A DNA stretch of 64,000 nt. Origin: JBCCGI01 sp039029355. Lineage in GTDB: Bacteria > Planctomycetota > UBA1135 > GCA-002686595. Within the stretch, counting starts at the first letter, position 1, and the number at the start of each line of letters is the position of its first letter. The stretch lies in assembly GCA_039029355.1 (NCBI GenBank), contig JBCCGI010000011.1:62001-126000 (forward strand), read 5' to 3'. The notes under the pieces were generated by a model, which had not been told where the DNA came from, ran no database searches, and worked only from the letters and a program-made list of their open reading frames with translations. The position numbers and the translations under genes were made by a program. Of the stretch, positions 46,239 through 53,554 are shown in pieces.

Positions 46239-47231
46239 CTAAAAGGCCTCGGCGTCGGCGGTCGTCGGGGCCGTGGTGGGAGCCAATAGCCCGCCTAGGT
46301 ATGCCCCCACGCGGCGATGCCCTTCGGCGGTCCAGTGCCCGTCCGCGAGATAGGCCGCGGCCGGGTCGCCCTCCCGGATCACGGGGTCGAGCGGCAAGAT
46401 GCGAACTCCCTGGGTCTCGATCCGCTCGAAGACCGGCTCGGTGGGGAAGGGGAGCCGCGCCGCGCGCGCGCCGTGGTGCGCGATCCAGACCTCGATGCCG
46501 CGGTCGGCCAGCGGGTACAGCTCGGTGGCCACGATCGCCGTGTAGAGCTCGCGCGCTCGCCGGACCTGCGGCCGCGACGGCATCGGCGTCCCCGGCCCGA
46601 GGTGCTGGACCAGGAGGCCGGTGGTGTAGAAGCGGTCGCGCAGGATCTCGGCCAGCCCGATCTGAGGCAGGCGTTCGTCGATCGCGCCGTCCTCGTCGAG
46701 CCAGAACCAGGGCTTCGAGCGCGAGGCGTGCTTGCGCCGCGCGATGTCGTAGAAGTCGTTCCCGAAGGTCAGGAGCAGCAACACGTCCCCCTGGCCCAGA
46801 TCCCGCATCCAGGGGCGGGCGGCGATGACCTCCTGGTCGGTGCCGTAGCCCATCACGCCCAGGTTGACGATGGAGAGCTGGGGGAGCCCCTTGGTCAGGA
46901 TGCTGTCGAAGCGCTCCTCGATGTCGACGCCCTCGCCGAAGGCAAAGGAGTCGCCCAGGATCAGCAGCCGCCGCTCGGCGTCGGGATCCCAGTTGGAGGG
47001 GCCACGGAAGCCGTCCTCGTCGGTCACGATGCGCCACGGCTCCCCGTCGGCATTGCGCCGCACGACGTCGAGGTCGGGCAGCACGCGCCACCCCAGCGTG
47101 GTGTCGTGGGTGAAGATGCGCGTGCGCTGCGCGATGTGGTCGACGTAGACCTGGATCGCGACTTCGGCGATCAGGAGGGGGACCACGAAGCCGAGCACCA
47201 GGGCCAGCAAGGCTCGCTGGGAGCGGGACAT
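46239..47231 (-). CDS. Membrane-anchored SGNH hydrolase-like protein
   Basis: A 330-residue protein with an N-terminal membrane anchor (LLALVLGFVVPLLIAEVAIQ, about 8-27) and an extracytoplasmic SGNH/GDSL esterase domain. Block I is ILGDSFAFGEG with Ser95, block III is LLLLTFGNDFYD with Asn158, and block V is LADGHWTAEGH with D297 and H299. The Gly of block II is probably in IVNLGVMGYGTDQE. These match acyl-handling SGNH enzymes of the AlgX/DltD-like type, which often modify surface polysaccharides. The ATG at 47231 is chosen because it begins the anchor. A strong terminator of the upstream secretin gene lies between the two genes. Confidence 0.9.
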   Translation of the reverse strand: MSRSQRALLALVLGFVVPLLIAEVAIQVYVDHIAQRTRIFTHDTTLGWRVLPDLDVVRRNADGEPWRIVTDEDGFRGPSNWDPDAERRLLILGDSFAFGEGVDIEERFDSILTKGLPQLSIVNLGVMGYGTDQEVIAARPWMRDLGQGDVLLLLTFGNDFYDIARRKHASRSKPWFWLDEDGAIDERLPQIGLAEILRDRFYTTGLLVQHLGPGTPMPSRPQVRRARELYTAIVATELYPLADRGIEVWIAHHGARAARLPFPTEPVFERIETQGVRILPLDPVIREGDPAAAYLADGHWTAEGHRRVGAYLGGLLAPTTAPTTADAEAF

Positions 47232-47274
47232 CGCGTCCGCATCGTCCCCGCAAATCCACGATCTTGAGACGGAG

Positions 47275-47315
47275 CAACAAAAAGCGGGCGGCCCCCCGAA
47301 GAGGGCCGCCCGCTT
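47275..47315 (-). terminator. Rho-independent terminator after the secretin-type gene
   Basis: A perfect 13-pair stem (47282-47294 with 47303-47315, eight-base loop) is followed on the minus strand by TTTTTGTTG. This is the clearest intrinsic terminator in the window. It ends the transcript of the gene at 47342-49978. Confidence 0.9.
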
Positions 47316-47341
47316 GCATGCAGGTCGAGGTGGGGGAGGGC

Positions 47342-49978
47342 CTAGCGGCCGGCCTCCAGCTCGTCGAGCGCGCCCTTCACGTCCGTGATCCAAGCGCGGA
47401 TCATGATCATCAGGCTGTTCTTCTCGTTGCTGTAGCCCTCTTCTTTGAAGAAGAAGCCGACCAGCGGGATGTTCGCGATCCACGGGACTTCCGCGCGGCG
47501 CTCGATGTTGCGCAGGCGCGAAAGGCCGCCGAGGAGGATCGTGCCGCCGTCGGGGACCACCGCGGTGGTGAAGACGCTCTGCACTTCGAGCTCGGGGAGC
47601 TGGAAGGTCACCGCCTGGGTCTGGCCACCCAGGGTGGTGGAGACGTCGACCAGCGCGACGACGTTCGCCACCGTCGGCTGCACCTCGAGCGTGAGGTACT
47701 TCCGGTCGTGGTGGATGGTCGGCCGCACTTCGAGCACGATGCCCTCTTCCAGGACGTTGATCTGCGGGTCCGCGATCGCCTGGAACTGAGCCACCTCGAC
47801 GTCGAAGTCCTGGATGTAGGCCTGCTGGTTGATCGCCGTGACGAAGGCGCGCTGGGTGTTGTGCACCGAGAGCACCTGGTCGTTCAGGATCTCCAGGTTC
47901 TCCTGCTTCTCGACGAGGCGCAGGATGGCCGAGACCTGGAGGTCGTCCAGGAAGGTCAACTGAGCGGTCATGCCGCCGATGCTGCTCAGCGCGTCGCCGA
48001 GCGGGGCCTCGAAGATCTGCGAGATGGCGCCCTTGAAGTCGCCGTCGCCGCCGTCGTCGTAGAAGAAGCCCGCCGCGGGCGGACCGGAGCCGTCGCCGGT
48101 GCCCTGGTTGTCGAGCCCGAGGCTCGCCATGTCTTCGCCGCCGGAGGTCAGGTCGTCGAGGTCGGTGAACGGCGAACCCGGGTTGTCCAGGCCGCGGAAC
48201 TCGACGCCGATCTCCTGCAGATAGTTGTCGGCGAGGGTCAGGAACTTCGACTCGATCGTGACGATCGAGGAGCTGAAGCGACGCAGGTCTTCGAGGAAGG
48301 CCTTCACGTCGCGCTGCACCTCAGGCGAGTGCACGACGATCATGCTGCCGCCCTCGATGTTGATCGAGATGCCCTCGTCCTCCCAGGTGCCGACCGCGAC
48401 GTTCTCCTGCACCAGGGCGGAGAGGTCGTCGGGCTCGACGATGTTCGGACGCTCGCCGATGCCGCCGAAGGGGCCGCCGCCGTCCTCGTCCTCGAGCTCG
48501 TCGATGAGGCGGATGCGGTCGATGCGCGGGCCGAGGAAGTCGGTCAGGCCGAAGATCAGGTCGTCGACGACGTGGTTGTAGGTGACCAGCGTGCCGCGGG
48601 CGCGCTCGGTCGTGGTGACCAGCACGGCCTCGTGCTTGATGGTCCAGGTGACCAGCTCGCCGGCCATGTCCGTGATCAGGTTGAGAGCCTTCTCGACCGT
48701 GATCTTGTTGGTCAGGTTGATCGTGAAGACGACGCCCTCGTCGAGCGCGGCTTCGTCCGCGACCGGATCGACGACGAGCGGCAGGCCGGTGATCGTCGCG
48801 AGGCCGCCGATGACCTGGATCAGGCTCTCCTCGTCCTCATAGCTGAAGCCGGGGATGGTCGTCGTCGCCAGCTGGTTGCGCAGCGCGGCTTCGGCCGGAT
48901 CCTCGATCGTGGTCAGGTCGAGGCCGCGACGGCGCGAGCGCAGGTCGGTGATCTCTTTCCAGAACTCGCGGTCGGGGAGGGTGACGATGTCGACGTAGGG
49001 GACGAGCAGCTCGTCCATCTCCTCCTGCCACACCTTGTACTGTTCGCGCTTGCGCTCGAGCGTCTCCTCGCGCACCGCGTCGCGGCCCGCCTTGAACGAG
49101 GCGTCGCGCAGGTCGTGGGCGCGCTCGTTGCGCGGGTCCAGGTCGAGCACGCGGATGGCGAGCTCTTCGGACTCGTCGTAGCTGCCGGCCTGGAAGGCCG
49201 AGATCGCCTGATCGAGCGTGGTCTGGACCACGGCCGCCTCACGCGCGCGCTGGGCCGCCTCCTCTTCGCGCAGCGCCTCGAAGGCGCGCCGCTCGGCGTC
49301 CTCCTGCTCGGCCTGCAGCGCCATCTCGCGCTGAGCCTTGGCGCTCTCCAGCAGGCTCTCCGCCTCGGTGTCGACCCCCTGCCAGTCGACCGAGTAGGGC
49401 GCCCACCGGATCGAGTCGAGGCAGAGCGTCAGCTCGGTGATCGAGCTGTCGTACTCGCCCTTGGCCAGCAGCACCTTGGCGGTGCGCAGGTTGTCCTTTG
49501 CCTCCTCGTACAGCTGCTGCACGCGCAGCCGGTACTCGGTGGAGAGCTGCTCGGTCACCGTCGACACCCGCCCCGGCTCGCGGCCGAGCAGCGCGCCCAC
49601 CTCGGCGAGCAGCTCCTTGGCCTGCAGGTTGTCGGGGTCGAGCTCGAGCGCCTGGGCGAGCTCCATCTCCGCGTCCTCGAGCCGCAGCTGGCTGCGCAGG
49701 TCGAGAGCGTTGGCGATGTGGCGCTCCACCAGGTACGACTGCTTCTGCTCCGAGAGCGTCAGCCGATCCCACTCCTGCGCCAGGGCGTCGTCCTGCGGAA
49801 CCGCGGACGACATGGCGGTCACCGGCGACGCCGTCGACTCCATGGCATCCTGCGACGCGACGTCCGAGCCGCTCTCCCCGTTTTCGACCGGGGAGTCCAT
49901 CGTGGAGTCGGACGGGGCCGACGTGCACGCGCCGAGGACGAGCGCGGTAAGGGACAGCGAAGCGACGTGTTTCCTCAT
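47342..49978 (-). CDS. Secretin-domain lipoprotein with TPR region (copy A)
   Basis: An 878-residue outer-membrane-type lipoprotein. MRKHVASLSLTALVLGAC gives lipobox Cys18. A Ser/Asp-rich linker is followed by TPR or helical repeats (about 70-330; AQALELDPDNLQAKELLAEV). An STN/N0-like domain lies near 385-440 (LPLVVDPVADEAALDEGV), then secretin N-domains (about 440-620), then a secretin core whose conserved VVPDGGTILLGGLSRLRNIE lies near 805 and ends in PLVGFFFKEE. It is a clear paralogue of the gene at 56694-59342. Typical secretins form a multimeric outer-membrane gate; a lipidated secretin with TPRs is unusual. No type II, III or pilus genes surround it. A terminator follows and the ExbB/ExbD genes lie upstream across a 378-base gap, so it is probably a separate transcript. 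Confidence 0.85.
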   Translation of the reverse strand: MRKHVASLSLTALVLGACTSAPSDSTMDSPVENGESGSDVASQDAMESTASPVTAMSSAVPQDDALAQEWDRLTLSEQKQSYLVERHIANALDLRSQLRLEDAEMELAQALELDPDNLQAKELLAEVGALLGREPGRVSTVTEQLSTEYRLRVQQLYEEAKDNLRTAKVLLAKGEYDSSITELTLCLDSIRWAPYSVDWQGVDTEAESLLESAKAQREMALQAEQEDAERRAFEALREEEAAQRAREAAVVQTTLDQAISAFQAGSYDESEELAIRVLDLDPRNERAHDLRDASFKAGRDAVREETLERKREQYKVWQEEMDELLVPYVDIVTLPDREFWKEITDLRSRRRGLDLTTIEDPAEAALRNQLATTTIPGFSYEDEESLIQVIGGLATITGLPLVVDPVADEAALDEGVVFTINLTNKITVEKALNLITDMAGELVTWTIKHEAVLVTTTERARGTLVTYNHVVDDLIFGLTDFLGPRIDRIRLIDELEDEDGGGPFGGIGERPNIVEPDDLSALVQENVAVGTWEDEGISINIEGGSMIVVHSPEVQRDVKAFLEDLRRFSSSIVTIESKFLTLADNYLQEIGVEFRGLDNPGSPFTDLDDLTSGGEDMASLGLDNQGTGDGSGPPAAGFFYDDGGDGDFKGAISQIFEAPLGDALSSIGGMTAQLTFLDDLQVSAILRLVEKQENLEILNDQVLSVHNTQRAFVTAINQQAYIQDFDVEVAQFQAIADPQINVLEEGIVLEVRPTIHHDRKYLTLEVQPTVANVVALVDVSTTLGGQTQAVTFQLPELEVQSVFTTAVVPDGGTILLGGLSRLRNIERRAEVPWIANIPLVGFFFKEEGYSNEKNSLMIMIRAWITDVKGALDELEAGR

Positions 49979-50356
49979 CGGAACGGTTCGTACTCCTGGG
50001 GGGTCAGGCGGTGGCCCGGAAAAGGCTCGTCGTCCCTATCCCTTGGCGCGCGGTCGGCTACGCGGGGAACGTGAGGACTCCGGCAGGGGATGGGGGACTG
50101 GCGTGCAGCCGGCGCGCGGTTCGGAAAGAGGCCGAGGGGCGCCGCTGCGAGGCGCGGAGGATACTCCCAAAAGGGTCCCGCGGGCAAATCCGGATCGCGA
50201 AAACAACCCCGTTTGAGATAAGGACTTAGGTAGGGCGGATAGGGGGTGCGACGGGCGGTCGCGGCGGGCCTTCGGGAGGCCCCTCGGAAACGAGCGCGGG
50301 GCCGCTTTCGGATGTCGAAAGAGCCCCGCGTTTTGGGTCGGTGACCTTGGCGCGGG
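49979..50356. other. Intergenic region between ExbD and secretin-type lipoprotein genes
   Basis: This 378-base gap on the minus strand must hold the end of the ExbB/ExbD transcript and the promoter of the downstream secretin gene. Two hairpins lie close to the ExbD stop: 50295-50330 and GGGCCT/AGGCCC at 50266-50282. An A/T-richer patch lies at about 50180-50226. I see no convincing -35/-10 pair and no ORF. Confidence 0.55.
50295..50330 (-). terminator. Terminator-like hairpin after the ExbD pair
   Basis: CGCGGGGC (50295-50302) pairs with GCCCCGCG (50323-50330), and the interior CTTTCG/CGAAAG adds six pairs. On the minus strand it starts 27 bases after the ExbD stop and is followed by a weak CTCGTTT. 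A T-run is present only on the plus strand. Probably ends the minus-strand transcript. Confidence 0.5.
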
Positions 50357-50854
50357 CTACTTGTATTCGCCCACGAAGGTGATGTCGGTGTAGCCGGCGA
50401 AGATCGCGGCGTCGAGCACGGGGACCACGTCGCCGTAGGTCGTGCCCGGGCGGGAATCGATCGTCGCCGGACGCTCCTCGTCGGCCTCGTAGAGGTCCTT
50501 CAGGCGGCGCTCCAAGCTCTTCAGGTCGGTGATCTTCTTCGGGCCGATCTGATAGAGGACCTTGCGGCCGACCCACTGGTAGCGGCCCTCGCCGCTCCAC
50601 TGCTTGCCGGCATTGTCCGGGTCCATCCGCTTGCCCTCGGTCTGGACCGTCAGCTTGATCTCGACCTTCTCCTTGGGATCGGCCTGCGTCGTGTTGACGC
50701 CCACGTCCTTCGGCAGGTACGCGGAGAGCTTGCCCTCAAGCGTTTTGAACTTGATCGTGCACAGGAAGAAGATCAGGAGCAGGAAGGTGACGTCGATCAT
50801 CGGCGTCATCTCGAGCTCGCAGTTGTCGTCGACGATGGCTTGCAGTCGGGACAT
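50357..50854 (-). CDS. ExbD/TolR-type biopolymer transport protein (second copy)
   Basis: A 165-residue inner-membrane protein with one N-terminal helix. MTPMIDVTFLLLIFFL carries the conserved Asp21 that handles protons in ExbD/TolR/MotB. The periplasmic part is charged and ends in TDITFVGEYK. It lies two bases after the stop of the first ExbD and is clearly paralogous to it, but shares only the helix closely. Two different ExbD proteins beside one ExbB recur in bacteria that build heteromeric motors. Confidence 0.94.
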   Translation of the reverse strand: MSRLQAIVDDNCELEMTPMIDVTFLLLIFFLCTIKFKTLEGKLSAYLPKDVGVNTTQADPKEKVEIKLTVQTEGKRMDPDNAGKQWSGEGRYQWVGRKVLYQIGPKKITDLKSLERRLKDLYEADEERPATIDSRPGTTYGDVVPVLDAAIFAGYTDITFVGEYK

Positions 50855-50856
50855 GG

Positions 50857-51369
50857 CTATTCCTCTCCACCTTTTTTTTCCGACTCGGCGGCCGCGATCT
50901 CGATCTTCCAGATCTGGATGCCCTGCTTGCCGCAGATCTCCATGATCTTCTGCACGTACTTGAACGGCGTGTTCTCGTCCGCGCGGATGAGCAGCGGGTT
51001 GTCCGGCACGCCCGGGTTCCCCGGACCGATAGGAAGGTCCTCGTTCAGGCCCTTCTTCGGCATGAAGCGCGCCTGGTCCGCCAGGTAGCCCTCAAGCTGA
51101 CGCGTGTCGTTCGACTCCGGGTTGTAGACCTCGTTGCGCTTGACGACCATCAGCCCCTTGTCGTTGATGTTCACGATGGGGCGGACGACTCCCTTCTGAG
51201 GCTCGTCCGGCACGCACGTCTGAGCGACCGGGAGCTTGATCTCCTCGAGGTCCTGCTGCGTGAGGTCCGTGATGATCATGAAGAAGATGATCAGCAAGAA
51301 CACGACGTCGATCATCGGCGTCATGTTCATCTCCATCTCGGTCTGAGCGTCGTGCTTGTTGAGCTTCAT
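50857..51369 (-). CDS. ExbD/TolR-type biopolymer transport protein (first copy)
   Basis: A 170-residue inner-membrane protein. MTPMIDVVFLLIIFFMI carries Asp21 in its single helix. The periplasmic domain is about 120 residues and ends in AAESEKKGGEE. The start at 51369 lies 81 bases after the ExbB stop, with a long hairpin between them. It should pair with ExbB to convert proton flow into force on a partner outside the inner membrane. Confidence 0.94.
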   Translation of the reverse strand: MKLNKHDAQTEMEMNMTPMIDVVFLLIIFFMIITDLTQQDLEEIKLPVAQTCVPDEPQKGVVRPIVNINDKGLMVVKRNEVYNPESNDTRQLEGYLADQARFMPKKGLNEDLPIGPGNPGVPDNPLLIRADENTPFKYVQKIMEICGKQGIQIWKIEIAAAESEKKGGEE

Positions 51370-51390
51370 GGAATCTCTAAGGCCGTCGGT

Positions 51391-51443
51391 GCGCCGGGTT
51401 TCCCTTCCTGTCCCCGGGCGGGGGGGGAGGGAAACCCCGGCGC
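51391..51443 (-). promoter_or_regulatory. Long hairpin between ExbB and ExbD genes
   Basis: GCGCCGGGTTTCCCT (51391-51405) pairs with AGGGAAACCCCGGCGC (51428-51443) with one bulged base; the interior is C- and G-rich and can pair further. It lies in the only large gap of the motor operon, between the ExbB stop and the first ExbD start. No T-run follows. It could act as an attenuator or a 3' stabiliser, giving more ExbB than ExbD, as the known 5:2 ExbB:ExbD stoichiometry would need. Confidence 0.5.
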
Positions 51444-51450
51444 GGGGGCG

Positions 51451-52206
51451 CTAGGTGGCCGGGCGGAAGCGCTCGAAGAGGTCCTCAACGATGGCGCCGA
51501 CTTCGATCACCGAGCGGATCAGGTTGTTCCGCAGGTAGGCGAACGCAGCGGTCACGGGGATGGCGACGCAGAGACCGAACAGCGTGGTCAGGAGCGCCAT
51601 CGAGATACCGTCGGCCAGCTCGGCCGGGTTGGCCTGGCCTTGGCTGGTCGCGATCTTGTGGAAGGCGAGCACCATGCCGGACACCGTGCCCAGCAGACCC
51701 ATCATGGGCGCGATGTTCGCGATCACGGAGAGCCAGCCGATCTTCTGGTGCAGCTTGACCGCCTCTTCGTCACCCATCTCCTCGATCGACTTCTCGATCA
51801 CCTCGAAGGAGTGCCCGATCTTCGCGATCCCGGCGCCGCAGATCCGCGTCAGGAAGGTGGGCTCGTTCTCGCAGAGCTCCATGGCCTCCTGGAATTGACC
51901 CTCGTCGAAGAGGGCCTGGATCTCGTCGATCAGCTCCGGCGGCGCGAGCTTGTCGCGCTTCAGGGAGACGAAGTTCTCGATGATGACGGCGAGAGCGACG
52001 ATCGAGAGCAGGATGATCAGCCAGCCGAAGATGCCGGAGTCGGCGATGATTCCGCCGAGCGAGAGCGATTCGCCTTCGGCGGCGGCCTCCTCGGTGCCGT
52101 CCTGCAGAGCGAGAAGGGGGGTCGAGGTCAGCACGGCGACGACGGCCATCGGAATGGCCCGGGCGACGCCGTCCAGGACTCGATCACGGATCAGATGGAA
52201 AGCCAT
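51451..52206 (-). CDS. MotA/TolQ/ExbB-type proton channel protein
   Basis: A 251-residue inner-membrane protein. The N-terminal 35 residues resemble a signal peptide or first hydrophobic segment (AIPMAVVAVLTSTPLLAL). Three core helices follow: FGWLIILLSIVALAVIIENF (about 57-77), GWLSVIANIAPMMGLLGTVS (about 157-185) and SMALLTTLFGLCVAIPVTAA (about 205-228). GLLGTVSGMVLAF is the family signature. The long cytoplasmic region between helices 1 and 2 (ALFDEGQFQEAMELCENEP) is standard. The ATG at 52206 is chosen over an upstream in-frame start because MAFHLIRD begins the leader. It heads the motor set ExbB-ExbD-ExbD. Confidence 0.95.
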   Translation of the reverse strand: MAFHLIRDRVLDGVARAIPMAVVAVLTSTPLLALQDGTEEAAAEGESLSLGGIIADSGIFGWLIILLSIVALAVIIENFVSLKRDKLAPPELIDEIQALFDEGQFQEAMELCENEPTFLTRICGAGIAKIGHSFEVIEKSIEEMGDEEAVKLHQKIGWLSVIANIAPMMGLLGTVSGMVLAFHKIATSQGQANPAELADGISMALLTTLFGLCVAIPVTAAFAYLRNNLIRSVIEVGAIVEDLFERFRPAT

Positions 52207-52253
52207 CCTCGGGGAACTCCTGGGGATTGGGTTCGGAAGCGGGGGGAATGATC

Positions 52254-53441
52254 TCACAGCGAGGACAACATCTCCTGCGCGGCACGGACCGCCGGAGTAT
52301 CGCCGTAGTGATCGGTAACGGTCTGGAGCCAGCGGCGCGCGTCGGTCCGGGCTTCACCGTCCGAGGTCTTGAGCGCGCAGCGTGCCAGGCCAACGAGAGC
52401 GCGGGCCGCACGATCGCGGTCCGCGTGATCCAGCGCGGAGACGAGGGCGAACTCGAGCTGCGCGGTGCGCACCTCGCCCTCGGCGAGGAGGGACTCGGCC
52501 AGCCCGAGGTGCGAGCCGAAGCGCAGCGCCGGGAGCGACTCGGGGCCGGCGTTCGACAGCTTGGCGCGGAAGAACGTCTTGGCCTGGCTGGCGTTGCCCG
52601 CCGCCAGGAGGCTCCAGCCCTCGCCGAGGTTCGACTGCGCCTGAATCGACAGCAGCGTGTCGCGCTCGGGCGAGTCCTCGTCGAGCGTGCCGAGGACGCG
52701 GAGCACCGCGCCGTCCAGCGCCGAGAAGGTCTCGCGCGCCTTGTCGCCGTCGCCGGCCGCGAGGAACGCATCGCCTGCGCGCAGGCCGGCGCGCATGCAG
52801 TCGGACCAGGTGTAGCCGGTCGACGGCGTCTCGTTCTCGGCCTCGCGGAAGATCAGCCGGTACAGGTCCGCGGCGCCCGCGGCCTGGCCGGACAGGTGCG
52901 TCGCGCGCGCCTGTAGCATCCGCGCCGACGGCACTTCGCGGTTGAGCGGGAAGTCGGCGAGGAACGTCGCGGCCTCGGTCGCGGCGCGCTCGAAGGCGCC
53001 CGAATCGGCCGACCCGAGGCGCATCAGCGACTCGGCTCCGCGCAGGCGCGCCGCGGCCTGAACGACCTCGCGCGTGGCCGCGTCACCCGCCGCCAGCTGG
53101 AACTTCGCCGAGGCGTTCTCGAAGTCGCCCCGGTCGAAGTACATCGACGCCTCGCGGTAGGAGGGGGGGACGTCGCCGAAGACGATGCGCACCACGAGCT
53201 TCGAGTCGATATCGCGCTCGCGCTCGCCGGCGGTCACCTTGACCTCTTCGAGGCCGTTCTCCGACACGACGCCCGACACCGGGCTGACCGCGCCCGTCCG
53301 ACGGTTCTTGGCGTAGACCTGGTCGGGCTTCTTCGCGTCCTGACTTGCCGCGGCCCAGGTCGGTCCGGCAAAGGCCGCGAGCGTCCCCAGAAGGAACGCC
53401 GGAAGGGAGAATCGGGCGGTGCTGGTGGGACGGGGCCGCAT
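52254..53441 (-). CDS. Exported TPR-type protein of the motor cluster (short)
   Basis: A 395-residue exported protein. The ATG at 53441 gives MRPRPTSTARFSLPAFLLG, a good signal peptide ending near TWAAAS; ATGs at 53456 and 53486 are in frame but add non-signal residues. An N-terminal region (about 40-85, VYAKNRRTGAVSPVSGVVSE) is beta-like. The rest is helical repeats of about 34-40 residues, such as SMYFDRGDFENASAKFQLAA and AGLRAGDAFLAAGDGDKARE, typical of TPR-like scaffolds. It ends 48 bases before the ExbB start and is likely co-transcribed with the motor. Scaffold or regulator of the motor complex is a reasonable inference. Confidence 0.85.
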   Translation of the reverse strand: MRPRPTSTARFSLPAFLLGTLAAFAGPTWAAASQDAKKPDQVYAKNRRTGAVSPVSGVVSENGLEEVKVTAGERERDIDSKLVVRIVFGDVPPSYREASMYFDRGDFENASAKFQLAAGDAATREVVQAAARLRGAESLMRLGSADSGAFERAATEAATFLADFPLNREVPSARMLQARATHLSGQAAGAADLYRLIFREAENETPSTGYTWSDCMRAGLRAGDAFLAAGDGDKARETFSALDGAVLRVLGTLDEDSPERDTLLSIQAQSNLGEGWSLLAAGNASQAKTFFRAKLSNAGPESLPALRFGSHLGLAESLLAEGEVRTAQLEFALVSALDHADRDRAARALVGLARCALKTSDGEARTDARRWLQTVTDHYGDTPAVRAAQEMLSSL

Positions 53442-53554
53442 AGAAGAGCGAACCATTCTAGCTGGGGTGAGGTGGCTCACAACCATGGAAACGGGGACGG
53501 TGGGGGAGGCGGGCCGGGCCCGCCCGAATGCGGTCTAGGGGAGGGCTCGGGGGC

